35,112 nt of DNA from an uncultured Bacteroidia bacterium (GCA_902780455.1 CACZFO010000012.1:1-35112); one strand, 5' to 3'. Shown: positions 23,469 through 32,285, numbered from the stretch's first letter. The notes: generated by a model not told the origin, from the sequence alone. Translations and numbers: made by a program.

Positions 23469-24230
23469 TTACACACCCGCAACTCTCTTACGATATTCTG
23501 CCAATGCAGCGTCGAGCCTCTCATGGGCGGTAGTGTCACCTGGCACATTGTGGGAAGGATGGATGTAAAGCTTGACTCCGCGGTCTGCAAGTATTTCAGC
23601 TACGGTGCATATAGTCATCCATACAGTAGTTACGAAAGCCATGGTAGAAAGAGGACCTATCTTGTCAAAATGATTCTTGAGGTCAACTGAAGCATCCTGG
23701 AGCGGGCAGCATGAGTCAACTACATAATCTGCAATCTGGAAGAGGTTCTTTCCGCAGCTGTGGCGAGGAACCTTTGCACCTGTCTGTCCTGCTGATCCGT
23801 AAGCTATCACCTTCATTCCCCTCTTCTGGGCTTCAAGGGCTACATCTATGTTCACGGCATTGATTCCGGTATGGGAGAACAGCCAAACAAGATCATCCTT
23901 GTGGAAGTTCCAGCTGCTCATTATGGCCTTTCCGTAACCTTCTGCCCTTTCGAGCCAAAGGAACTGGTTGATACCCATCTCGCCGTTGATATGAGTGAAG
24001 AAAGTCAAAGGAAGTTCGCACAGTGGATGGAATCCTACAAAACCTCCGATCCTCGGATACATCTCCTCTATAGGAAGGTTTGCATGCCCGCAGCCGAAAG
24101 TATGGATGAGGTGGCCTGCCTGCAGACAGTCGGCCATTACTTCAGCTACCTTCCTGATCTGATCCATCTGTGTGGACTCTATCTGGTCCATTACGCTAAT
24201 AGCGTTCTTTTTCCATTGATTTGCTAACAT
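23469..24230 (-). CDS. SIS-domain protein, UPF0309 type
   Basis: A 253-residue single-SIS-domain protein. It follows the UPF0309 pattern closely: IESTQ, GHLIHTFGCGHANLPIEEMYPRIGGF, LERAEGYG, SHTGINAVNIDVALEAQKRGMKVIA, RHSCGKNLFQIADYVVD and a final HNVPGD. SIS domains bind phospho-sugars and act as isomerases, etherases or regulators. There is no helix-turn-helix, so an enzyme is more likely than a regulator. The usual Ser of the GTGHS loop is Ala here (GCGHA). The substrate is unassigned for the family. It sits between two MFS genes and the GH3 gene, so a sugar phosphate derived from their substrate is a natural guess. Confidence 0.85.
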   Translation of the reverse strand: MLANQWKKNAISVMDQIESTQMDQIRKVAEVMADCLQAGHLIHTFGCGHANLPIEEMYPRIGGFVGFHPLCELPLTFFTHINGEMGINQFLWLERAEGYGKAIMSSWNFHKDDLVWLFSHTGINAVNIDVALEAQKRGMKVIAYGSAGQTGAKVPRHSCGKNLFQIADYVVDSCCPLQDASVDLKNHFDKIGPLSTMAFVTTVWMTICTVAEILADRGVKLYIHPSHNVPGDTTAHERLDAALAEYRKRVAGV

Positions 24231-24265
24231 GATTCTTGTATTTTTAAATATTTATTGAACTATTT

Positions 24266-25453
24266 CTATGGATGTATGGTTTCTTTCTGATTGCTGTCAC
24301 TCATGCGCTGCCTCCTGCATGCAAAGCATGCAAACGGAGCTATCACCAGTATCGCGATGATCATTCCAGCAAGAAGGTATGCGAAAGCACTTCCGCCACC
24401 GCTCGCAAACAGCTTGCCCATCAGGAAGTTGCCAAGGAACTGGCCGCACAGGGCTATGAAGATTGCAGCCGAAAAGGCGGCACCGCTCATCTTGCGGAAG
24501 ACTCCGCCCAGACGGGCCAGCATCACAGGATATGTGGCTCCAACTCCAAAACCTATGAGAGTCATCGCGATCCAGCAAATATAAGTTGAGGAACGTCCAA
24601 TACCCATCAAGGCCACACCGGCAAGGGCGATCACCATGTAGATGAAAAGTACAAGGAGATCTTTTCCCTTTTTCATCATGGCTCCGAGAGCAAACCTGCC
24701 GATCATCATTCCCACCGTGAAGAATGTCAGTGAAAGAACTGCGTCATTCTCGGCGATTCCGCCTATCTGTGTAAGGAATGATGTCGTATAGCTTCCGCTG
24801 GTACCCTCAAAGGCACTCTGGAAAAACAGTGTGAAAGCCACGAGCAGAAGGGCTCCGGATGTGAGCATCCTGCGATATTCATAGCCTGAAGGCTTGCTTG
24901 AAGCTGATATCTTAGCCCCCGGGAATCTTATCGCGATGAAATAGACAACGCTTGCCAGCATAACCACGGCACAGGCAATCAGGGGAATCTTATAGTTGGG
25001 AATGAAAACGCAGGCAAGCGTCCATACCATTGCACCTATGCAGTAGCAGGCGCCCAGTATGCTCATCTTGCGGCCCCTGCGGTCTTCGTCATAAATGTCG
25101 GACACTATGGCGTTGGTTTCACCGTTGAGCACTCCTCCACCAAGGCCTACGCAGAAGATTCCGGCAATGAGAAGAGGCATCTCCGTGGAATAGGCCAGGA
25201 TAAGAAGACCTGCCAGCATTATCAGGCTGCTGACGATCAGAAGCCATTTGTAACCGTACCGGTCCATTATAGGGCCGAAGAGTACGGTTCCTATGATTAT
25301 GCCTATGGACATGTACATAGGAAGACCTATGGCCTGTGGAACTGCTTTCACCAGCGGAGGCATTATTGCTCCCAGGGAAAGCATGGCAACTCCGAAGAAT
25401 GCAATGCCCAGACAGGCTGCAAGGTTTACTTTTTCTGTTGAATATTCTTTCAT
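24266..25453 (-). CDS. MFS transporter, first of a tandem pair
   Basis: A 395-residue transporter with about 12 membrane helices and the MFS loop motif after helix 2 (GPIMDRYGYKWLL). A family-specific segment GLGGGVLNGETNAIVSDIYDEDRRGRKMSILG lies in helices 4-5. It is a clear paralog of the next gene upstream, with matching motifs along the whole length. The closest known groups are sugar/proton symporters of the fucose-glucose type, but the substrate is not determined. The gap to the following SIS gene is 35 bases, A/T-rich and without a convincing -7 box, so the pair and SIS gene are probably one transcript. Confidence 0.87.
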   Translation of the reverse strand: MKEYSTEKVNLAACLGIAFFGVAMLSLGAIMPPLVKAVPQAIGLPMYMSIGIIIGTVLFGPIMDRYGYKWLLIVSSLIMLAGLLILAYSTEMPLLIAGIFCVGLGGGVLNGETNAIVSDIYDEDRRGRKMSILGACYCIGAMVWTLACVFIPNYKIPLIACAVVMLASVVYFIAIRFPGAKISASSKPSGYEYRRMLTSGALLLVAFTLFFQSAFEGTSGSYTTSFLTQIGGIAENDAVLSLTFFTVGMMIGRFALGAMMKKGKDLLVLFIYMVIALAGVALMGIGRSSTYICWIAMTLIGFGVGATYPVMLARLGGVFRKMSGAAFSAAIFIALCGQFLGNFLMGKLFASGGGSAFAYLLAGMIIAILVIAPFACFACRRQRMSDSNQKETIHP

Positions 25454-25461
25454 TTCTCTTG

Positions 25462-26670
25462 TCAGAGGTTAAGGTCCTTATTCTTGGCAGAATCCGAAGA
25501 TCTGGCCACAAACGGGAATATGATGCATACTGCAACCACCATTACGCACATTACCAGCGGAAAGAAGCGCGGAAGACCGGCTTCAACTGAGGCTGGCAGG
25601 AACATCTTGCCTACCAGGAAGTTGCCTATGAGCATACCCACCTGCGCAACCACTACTGAAAGCGAAACCGCAGCTCCGGAATGTCTCTTGAACACCTGGC
25701 CGAGATAGTCGAAAATCACAGGTGCGGTTACCCCGATGCCGAATCCGAGCAGGGTCATGGAAACGAAGGCTCCTATCTGGGATGAAGGCATCACGAACTG
25801 CAGCAATGCTCCGGCAAAGGCAATCGACATGAAAAGGAACATGGCAACTTTTCTCAACCTAAACAAAAGACAAATCGTAAGCACAAACCGGCCCGCAGTC
25901 ATACCCAAAGTCATATATATCAACGACTTAAGCGCTACTCTTAAATCAATTCCGTTCTCAACATTTATAAAATAAGATGTGGAATAGTTTGCGCTTATAG
26001 CCTCCAATACACCTTGAAAGAAGAAAAGTAAGCCGGCTATTGCAAGTATGTGGTACTTGAAAAGTTTTACAGAATCAACAAGCGAGAACTTGTCATCCTT
26101 GGTAAGCTTGGCCTTTGGGAAAGGAATGAATATGAATGCAAATGACAGAAACGCTATGACCGCGGCAGACCACTGCATTGGAATCATCGGGTCATAAGAC
26201 CAGACCGTGCAGATAAGTGTCCATAAAAGACTCCCAACGCAATAAGAAAAGCCGAGGATGCTCAGCATGGTGCCTCTAAGGTCATCGCCGTAGATATCTG
26301 ATATGATGGCAATGGTCTCGCTGTTAAGCACTCCGCCTCCTGCCCCTATCAAAAACGCAGAAATTACCAGTTGCCAGAGCTGACTGCAGAAAATGAATCC
26401 GCAAAGGCCAAGAGCCAGTGCAAAAGATGAGCAGACAAGCAGCAGCTTGTAACCGTAGCGGTCCATTACGGCACCGCAGATCATCGTGCCGGCTATAATT
26501 CCCAGCGTAAGTATCCAGGGCAGGTTCTGCACACCTTCTATGGTATTTGCCAGAGAAGGGAGCATGGCACCCCAGAAGAACATGGTAACGCCGAAGAACG
26601 CACAGCCCAGGAAGGCTGCCGCGGCAACAAGAGCCCTTGGATATCCCTTTTCAGTCTTTTCCATAATCAT
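25462..26670 (-). CDS. MFS transporter, second of a tandem pair
   Basis: A 402-residue paralog of the MFS gene at 24266-25453, 8 bases upstream of it. Shared landmarks are FFGVTMFFWGAMLPSLA, GAVMDRYGYKLLL and GAGGGVLNSETIAIISDIYGDDLRG. The ATG at 26664 (MEKTEK) is an equally good start. A stretch inside the gene (about 25850-26050) is A/T-rich compared with its flanks, which may mark gene conversion or a recombined block. Both halves have six membrane segments. Two adjacent diverged copies suggest different substrates, such as mono- and disaccharide or sugar and muropeptide, but nothing in the sequence proves this. Confidence 0.87.
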   Translation of the reverse strand: MIMEKTEKGYPRALVAAAAFLGCAFFGVTMFFWGAMLPSLANTIEGVQNLPWILTLGIIAGTMICGAVMDRYGYKLLLVCSSFALALGLCGFIFCSQLWQLVISAFLIGAGGGVLNSETIAIISDIYGDDLRGTMLSILGFSYCVGSLLWTLICTVWSYDPMIPMQWSAAVIAFLSFAFIFIPFPKAKLTKDDKFSLVDSVKLFKYHILAIAGLLFFFQGVLEAISANYSTSYFINVENGIDLRVALKSLIYMTLGMTAGRFVLTICLLFRLRKVAMFLFMSIAFAGALLQFVMPSSQIGAFVSMTLLGFGIGVTAPVIFDYLGQVFKRHSGAAVSLSVVVAQVGMLIGNFLVGKMFLPASVEAGLPRFFPLVMCVMVVAVCIIFPFVARSSDSAKNKDLNL

Positions 26671-26685
26671 AAGGTATAGGATGTA

Positions 26686-28878
26686 TTATTCTTGCTCAAC
26701 CTTCAGGTATTTGTCAAGCCACTCAAAGAACGTCCTCTGCCAGAGTATGCCGTTCTGAGGTTTGAGAACCCAGTGGTTTTCATCCGGATAGAGAAGAAGC
26801 TCAGCATCTATGCCCCTCATCCTGGCAGCATTGAAAGCGCTCTCTCCCTGGGAGGCAAGTATCCTGTAATCCTTCTCTCCGTGGATGCAGAGGATAGGAG
26901 TATCCCACTTGTCAACATACATGTGAGGAGAATGGGCAAATGTGTTCTGGGCCGTCTTGAGGTCCTTTCTCCAGAATGCGCCACCAAGGTCCCAGTTGGC
27001 AAACCACATTTCCTCGGTCTCTACATACTGCTGCATTTCGTTGAATATTCCGTCATGGGCTATGAAGGCCTTGAAACGCTTGTCGTGGTTTCCGGCAAGC
27101 CAGTAAACTGAGAATCCTCCGAAACTTGCTCCGACGCATCCAAGATGATCCTTGTCTACATAAGGTTCCTTTGCAATGTCATCTATGGCAGACAGATAGT
27201 CTTTCATGCACTGTCCGGCGTAGTCTCCGCTTATCTGCTCCAGCCACTCCATTCCAAAGCCCGGAAGGCCCCTGCGGTTAGGAGCTATGATTATGTAGCC
27301 GTTGGCTGCCATTATCTGGAAGTTCCACCTGTAGCTCCAGAACTGGCTTACTGGAGACTGAGGGCCTCCCTCGCAGAAAAGGAGGGTCGGATACTTCTTG
27401 GAAGGGTCAAAGTGAGGAGGATAGACAACCCAGCTGAGCATCTGCTTGCCGTCTGTAGTCCTGGTCCATCTCTCTTCAACCTTTCCGAGTGCCAGCTTGT
27501 CAAGGATGTGCTTGTTCTCAAATGATATCTGGGTAGCCTCTCCAGACTGGACATCCACGCTGTAAATATCGTCCGGGAGCATCATAGAATGTCTCTTGGC
27601 TATTATCCGGCCGTTTGAGAAGGCCAGGCTGCCGTAGTCATGCACTCCGTCTGTGAACTTGCACACGTCTCCGCTAAGGTCCGTTCGGTATATCTGGGTT
27701 GTACCATGCCATACCCCTATGAAATAGAGCGTACTGTCGTCTGCCCAGATGTAATCGTCAACCCCGCTTTCAAACTTCTCGGTAACGTATGTCTTGGCAC
27801 CGCTTGCGATGTCGAGGATACAGAGTCGGTTGCGGTCGCTCTCATAACCGTCTCTCTCCATGCTCAGCCATGAAACCTTCTTCCCGTCAGGGCTGTATGA
27901 AGGATTGGTGTCATATCCTACGTTGCTGTCTACCTTCTGCTTGTTTACATCCTGGTTCTGCAAAGACTCGTCATACCTAACCTGAGGCCTTTCGTAACCG
28001 GCAGGCTTGCAGAGGTTCCTGGTCAAACCAGACGCTATGTCATATTCAAAGATGTCTGAATCGGTGCTGATTGCGTAGTCCAGTCCGGTCATCTTCTTGC
28101 AGGAGTAGGCAACCTTACGGCTGTCTGGGCTGAATGCAAGCTGCTCGCTTCCTCCGAAAGGCTTTGAAGGGCACTCGTACATCTGCCCCTCGAGGATGTC
28201 CTTGATGTTGCTGAAGACTCCTCCGTCAAAATCTGCAATGAAAGGATGAGGAATGGTCTCCACCCACTCGTCCCAGTGCTTGTGCATGACGTCGGTGACA
28301 ATCCGCCCGGTTGTCTTTGGAAGGTCTGAATACTTGTCCTTTCCAAGTACTACGGAACCATCGTACGGTATCTGGGATACCAGGATAACTTTCTTTCCGT
28401 CAGGAGAGAAGAGGAAGTCTTCAACCTCGAGTTCAACACCGGCTGAATCCTTGGCGACAATCTTCCTGGCACCAGTGCCGTCGGCATTCATAACCCATAC
28501 GGAGCTGACGCCGTCTTCACCGCTCAGATATGCAATCTTGCTGCCGCCGTCTATCCATACCGCACCGCCCTGGCTCTTGGGAGACTTGGTTATCATCTTG
28601 TTGTCAGAACCGTCTGAATTCATCAGGCAGATGACTGTATGGCTCTTGTTTTCCTTTACGCTGTAGTAAGAAACGTTGTAGAGTATCTTCTGTCCGTCCG
28701 GTGATGGCTGGACTCCGCCTATCCTGCCCATAGCCCAGAGAGCCTCCGGGGTCATGAGGTCAGATGAAAGGGAAACCTCCTGTTTCCCGATGAATTCCTG
28801 AGGCTCTTCCTTTGCGGAATTGCAGCCTGAGATAAGAGCAGTAGCTGTTATCATCGCGATTATACTTAATCTTTTCAT
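26686..28878 (-). CDS. S9-family prolyl oligopeptidase-like lipoprotein peptidase
   Basis: A 730-residue peptidase with a lipoprotein signal (MKRLSIIAMITATALISGCNS, lipidated Cys at about 19), so membrane-attached in the periplasm or at the surface. The N-terminal two thirds is a beta-propeller with WD40-like PD40 repeats (QPSPDGQKILYNVSYY, LFSPDGKKVILVSQI, SYSPDGKKVSWLS). The C-terminal alpha/beta-hydrolase domain has nucleophile GASFGGFSVYW, acid in HGEKDYRI and His in DENHWVLKP. These features fit acylaminoacyl- or dipeptidyl-peptidases that act on short peptides. In this locus it could trim peptides from imported or periplasmic wall fragments; that is inference. ROK and MFS genes are 13-15 bases away on either side. 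Confidence 0.92.
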   Translation of the reverse strand: MKRLSIIAMITATALISGCNSAKEEPQEFIGKQEVSLSSDLMTPEALWAMGRIGGVQPSPDGQKILYNVSYYSVKENKSHTVICLMNSDGSDNKMITKSPKSQGGAVWIDGGSKIAYLSGEDGVSSVWVMNADGTGARKIVAKDSAGVELEVEDFLFSPDGKKVILVSQIPYDGSVVLGKDKYSDLPKTTGRIVTDVMHKHWDEWVETIPHPFIADFDGGVFSNIKDILEGQMYECPSKPFGGSEQLAFSPDSRKVAYSCKKMTGLDYAISTDSDIFEYDIASGLTRNLCKPAGYERPQVRYDESLQNQDVNKQKVDSNVGYDTNPSYSPDGKKVSWLSMERDGYESDRNRLCILDIASGAKTYVTEKFESGVDDYIWADDSTLYFIGVWHGTTQIYRTDLSGDVCKFTDGVHDYGSLAFSNGRIIAKRHSMMLPDDIYSVDVQSGEATQISFENKHILDKLALGKVEERWTRTTDGKQMLSWVVYPPHFDPSKKYPTLLFCEGGPQSPVSQFWSYRWNFQIMAANGYIIIAPNRRGLPGFGMEWLEQISGDYAGQCMKDYLSAIDDIAKEPYVDKDHLGCVGASFGGFSVYWLAGNHDKRFKAFIAHDGIFNEMQQYVETEEMWFANWDLGGAFWRKDLKTAQNTFAHSPHMYVDKWDTPILCIHGEKDYRILASQGESAFNAARMRGIDAELLLYPDENHWVLKPQNGILWQRTFFEWLDKYLKVEQE

Positions 28879-28891
28879 ATATTACTTATTT

Positions 28892-29779
28892 TTAATTTCT
28901 TACAAGATATCCAGCACCTATGAGCGCAGCATCGGAACCAAGCTCGGAAGCGCAGAAGCGGGTCTTTCTTATGGCTATCGGCTGAGCCCATTTCAAGGCC
29001 TCAGAATAAATATCTGGAATAAGGTCCCTGGCAGGTCCGGAGAACACCCCGCCTCCAAAGACTATGATTTCCGGATTGAACAGGCTTACCAGGTTTGCCG
29101 CTCCCTTGCCCCACATCTGAACTGCCTTAGAGATGACCTTTACGGCAGTTTCCTCTCCTTTGGCATAAGCGTCAAAGACCTCATAGGAAGAAACCTTACG
29201 GGCGTACAACTTGCTTGCCTGGTACCCTATCCCGTTGCCTGAGGCAAAGGTCTCAAAGCATCCGCACTGGTCCCAGTCCTTGTCATATTCAGATTCAAGG
29301 GCCATCCAGCCGGTAGCTCCAACTATGTCATCCGCTCCGTGGAGAACACGGCCGTCTATGAGGATTCCGGCACCTATGCCGCTCCCTACTGCAATATAAA
29401 TGGCATTATCACTTTCCCTTGCTGCTCCACGCCACTTCTCGCCCAGTATGTAACATGTACGGTCGCTCTCTATTTCAATGCGTATTGAGCCCAGAGCCTT
29501 TTCCAGGACGCTTCTGAGCGGATAGTCTTCCCACTTTGGAATATTTGGGCACCAAACGGTTCCCTTCTTTGAATAAACAATTCCAGGGACGCATATTCCC
29601 GCCCCTGAAATGTCATAATCTGCCTTCAACGATTTTATCAGGTCCGATATCAGATACCCGGCATCATCGCCGGCACGGCCTTCAAGAAGGCTGTAGCGCC
29701 TTTCAAGTATTTCTCCGCCATCGTTGAAAACTGCGGCAGAAACCTTTGTGGCCCCAAGATCAATACCTAAAACTGCCAT
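28892..29779 (-). CDS. ROK-family protein with altered sugar-binding motif
   Basis: A 295-residue ROK (repressor, ORF, kinase) protein without a helix-turn-helix, hence kinase-like. The phosphate loop LGIDLGATKVSAAV opens the protein, and AVGSGIGAGILIDG and FGGGVFSGP match the nucleotide-binding parts. The usual ExGHM motif, whose Glu and His contact the sugar and whose His also binds zinc, reads AxGWM (GATGWMAL). The zinc motif CxCGxxGCxE is reduced to QCGCFE. The protein may therefore use another substrate, need no structural zinc, or act as a non-catalytic binder. Location between corA (3 bases) and the S9 gene (13 bases) places it in the same transcript. Confidence 0.85.
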   Translation of the reverse strand: MAVLGIDLGATKVSAAVFNDGGEILERRYSLLEGRAGDDAGYLISDLIKSLKADYDISGAGICVPGIVYSKKGTVWCPNIPKWEDYPLRSVLEKALGSIRIEIESDRTCYILGEKWRGAARESDNAIYIAVGSGIGAGILIDGRVLHGADDIVGATGWMALESEYDKDWDQCGCFETFASGNGIGYQASKLYARKVSSYEVFDAYAKGEETAVKVISKAVQMWGKGAANLVSLFNPEIIVFGGGVFSGPARDLIPDIYSEALKWAQPIAIRKTRFCASELGSDAALIGAGYLVRN

Positions 29780-29782
29780 TGT

Positions 29783-30742
29783 CTATTTTGTTTTCCTCCT
29801 CCTGAAAAGAAGAGAAGCCAGGAATACGCTCACAAGCATGACCATTACTATCCAGCAGAAATCCCTGAGCCCGAACTCCTCGCCGAATATCGGAAGTTTG
29901 ACGTTCATACCAAAGATTCCGGATATGAGTGTCGGAGGCATGAACAGAAGTGAGACATAGGTAAGGATCCTCATTATCTTGTTCTGCTCAAGGTTGATCA
30001 GACCGAGAACCGTATTCTGCAGATATTCAAGCCTTTCAAAATTGAAGTTGGTGTGGTTCAGAAGCGAGGCTATATCGTTCACCAGAACGTCCAGCCTCGG
30101 ACGGATATCACTTGGGAACTTGTCACTTCGGGTAAGGGCGGTAACTATCCTCTGCTTATCCACGATATTTTCCCTTACCATCATGGTATTCTCCTGCATC
30201 TGGTTGATGTCCAACAGGAAATCCTCATTAACCTTGGCACCCACATTCACATTCCGGCCGAATTTCTCAATTTCCTTGGCCATCACCTCTATCATGTCAG
30301 CATCGAGGTCCACCCTGTTTTCCATGATAGCCACAAAGATGTGGTAGCCGGTCGGATACAGCTTGTAGGAATAGACCATCCTCTTCTGGAATTCGGTAAT
30401 GGTTCTCAGGGGAACCTGGCGCGTTGTAACCAGCACACCTTCCGATATTACAAAAGAAACACTGTCCTCGGAGTAGCTGTCAGGCCCCGGGGAAATGAAG
30501 TCTGTATTTGCAAAGATTGCGTTGTCTGTTTCCGAGTAGCGGGATGAACTCTCAATCTCCTCAGCCTGAGCCCTGCTCTGGAGCGTTGTCTCAAGGAATT
30601 CCTCAACCGCTTGTGTCTCAACTCTGTCAGGTTCATACAAATCTATCCACAGGACATCATCAAATCCCAAGTTCTCCGTCAATTCCTTAACATCAGAGGT
30701 AGTGAGAATCTGCCCCTTAGATTTGTAGAACACCTGAATCAT
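29783..30742 (-). CDS. corA: CorA-family divalent cation transporter
   Basis: A 319-residue CorA/MIT protein that carries Mg2+ (or Co2+/Ni2+) across the inner membrane as a pentamer. It has a long cytoplasmic alpha/beta-helical domain, then the two C-terminal membrane helices. The signature SGIFGMNVKLP (GMN) ends the first helix, and a basic RRRKTK tail faces the cytosol. It has a promoter of its own and a strong Shine-Dalgarno sequence, both unusual in this operon. Magnesium is a cofactor of the nearby sugar kinases, but the linkage may be accidental. Confidence 0.94.
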   Translation of the reverse strand: MIQVFYKSKGQILTTSDVKELTENLGFDDVLWIDLYEPDRVETQAVEEFLETTLQSRAQAEEIESSSRYSETDNAIFANTDFISPGPDSYSEDSVSFVISEGVLVTTRQVPLRTITEFQKRMVYSYKLYPTGYHIFVAIMENRVDLDADMIEVMAKEIEKFGRNVNVGAKVNEDFLLDINQMQENTMMVRENIVDKQRIVTALTRSDKFPSDIRPRLDVLVNDIASLLNHTNFNFERLEYLQNTVLGLINLEQNKIMRILTYVSLLFMPPTLISGIFGMNVKLPIFGEEFGLRDFCWIVMVMLVSVFLASLLFRRRKTK

Positions 30743-30757
30743 ACTCCGGCCTCCTTT
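30743..30757 (-). promoter_or_regulatory. Strong Shine-Dalgarno site before corA
   Basis: On the minus strand AAAGGAGG precedes the corA ATG by 7 bases, a near-full match to the anti-Shine-Dalgarno sequence. Such sites are rare in Bacteroidetes and I saw none comparable before the other genes here. Confidence 0.6.
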
Positions 30758-30800
30758 CTTATGGTTATAGAGTTAGACATAGCGGATTTACTTATGTGCG

Positions 30801-30808
30801 CAAATTTA
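30801..30808 (-). promoter_or_regulatory. Internal -7 box upstream of corA
   Basis: TAAATTTG on the minus strand overlaps the last codons of the symporter gene and lies 58 bases before the corA ATG. It would start a secondary transcript for corA and the genes after it. Confidence 0.55.
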
Positions 30809-32281
30809 AGAATTTTTCCTTGAGAATAACAGCATACCCAGGAATGTAAGTGCAGCTATAACTATTATGAGGGCAAATCCGAAATCGTACCCCCATCCGA
30901 ATACGCTGTTCTGGATGCAATAACAAACTACCGGAACAAGAACGCAGATGAAAGGAACGGCCTTGTCTGAAGTGCCCTTCTTGGTGAGGATGCCGTACAT
31001 GAACAGACCCAGGAGCGGACCGTAGGTGTATGATGCAATGGCATATACCATGTTGATTACTGAATCGCTCTTGAGGTAGTTGAAAGCCACCATCATCAGC
31101 ACGAACAGAATTGATATGATGATGTTTACCCTCTGACGGACGTTCTTCTTCTTGTTGTCATCCCAGTCTTTCTTGTCCATCCCGATCAGGTCTATGCTGG
31201 CTGATGTGGTCAGGGAAGTGATGGCGTTGGCGCATGAAGGATAAGCCGCTGAAATGAGTCCGATGAAGAATACCACACCGACTATCGGCCTGAGGCTGAG
31301 AGCTACGGTAGGGAAAATCTTGTCTGCCTCGATTCCGCCGGCAGCCTTGGTAACAGATGAGAGAAGTTCAGGATGATTGGTCATGAATATAGCCAAAACC
31401 GCTCCGATGATAAGGAAGAGGAGGTTTACCGGAATCATCATGGCAACTGATGTCATCATGTTCTTCTGGCTCTCTTTCAGGTTCTTGCAGCTCAGACTCT
31501 TCTGAATCATGCTCTGGTCCAGACCGGTCATGGCAACAGGAACCACAAGGCCGCTTATGAACCTCTTCAGCCAGTGTGTACCGTGGCTCCAGTCAGTATC
31601 AAAAATGTCGGAATGAGGGTCTGAATGCACGTTGGCAAGCATGTCGCCGAATCCCCAGCCAAGTTCCTTGCAGATGAAGACCAGGGAAAGCACCACGGCC
31701 ACAATCATGAAAGTGGTCTGGAAGGTGTCGGTCCAGATTATGGTCTTGACTCCGCCCTTGAGGGTGTAGAGGATGGCTATCAGCACGAAGATGGCAGCTG
31801 CAACCCAGAAAGGCATTACGTGGCTTCCGTCCGGACGGATGAGCACAAAGTTATACAGCACGAATACCACCAGGAACGTTCTTACCGTAGCACCCAGGAA
31901 CCTTGAAATGATGAAGAATGAAGCTCCTGTCTTGTAGCTGCAGATTCCGAACCTCTTCTCAAGGTATGAATAGATGGAAGTCAGGTTCATCTTGAAGTAC
32001 AGAGGCAGCAGCACAAGTGCGATTATCAGGTAACCGCCTATGAATCCCAGAAGCATAGGAAGGTACCAGAACCTTTCATTGTATACATTTCCGGGAACGC
32101 TCATGAAACTTACACCGCTCAGCGAAGCTCCGATCATTCCGTAAGCCACCACAAACCAGTTGGACTTGCGGTTTCCTGTGAAGTAAGAACTGTTGTCTGC
32201 CTTGCGGCTGGTCAGGTACGCGATAAGGAAAAGGATCGCCGTGTAAACCAAGAACGTAACTAGCAGTATTGTTGAATTCAT
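30806..32281 (-). CDS. Sodium:solute symporter (SSS family)
   Basis: A 491-residue inner-membrane protein with about 13 helices and SSS-family landmarks: SLSGVSFMSVPGNVY in the first helices, SIYSYLEKRFG before helix 3, GGVKTIIWTDTFQTTFM, and PVAMTGLDQSMIQKSLSCKNLKESQKNMM in the middle. It couples Na+ entry to uptake of a sugar, amino acid or similar solute. The start codon lies exactly 4 bases after the recR stop, the same spacing as the two preceding gene pairs. Its position behind an amino-sugar kinase and murQ suggests MurNAc or a related sugar as substrate. This is context, not sequence proof. Confidence 0.9.
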   Translation of the reverse strand: MNSTILLVTFLVYTAILFLIAYLTSRKADNSSYFTGNRKSNWFVVAYGMIGASLSGVSFMSVPGNVYNERFWYLPMLLGFIGGYLIIALVLLPLYFKMNLTSIYSYLEKRFGICSYKTGASFFIISRFLGATVRTFLVVFVLYNFVLIRPDGSHVMPFWVAAAIFVLIAILYTLKGGVKTIIWTDTFQTTFMIVAVVLSLVFICKELGWGFGDMLANVHSDPHSDIFDTDWSHGTHWLKRFISGLVVPVAMTGLDQSMIQKSLSCKNLKESQKNMMTSVAMMIPVNLLFLIIGAVLAIFMTNHPELLSSVTKAAGGIEADKIFPTVALSLRPIVGVVFFIGLISAAYPSCANAITSLTTSASIDLIGMDKKDWDDNKKKNVRQRVNIIISILFVLMMVAFNYLKSDSVINMVYAIASYTYGPLLGLFMYGILTKKGTSDKAVPFICVLVPVVCYCIQNSVFGWGYDFGFALIIVIAALTFLGMLLFSRKNS

Positions 32282-32285
32282 CTTG

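Noticed and set aside
24231..24265. Possible promoter in the 35-base gap between the SIS and MFS genes
   Set aside because: A/T-rich, but no TAnnTTTG on the minus strand.
24351..24937. Three copies of the palindrome ATCGCGAT in one MFS gene as a possible repeat array
   Set aside because: Irregularly spaced, no longer shared flanks, and explained by Ile-Ala-Ile/Met codons in membrane helices.
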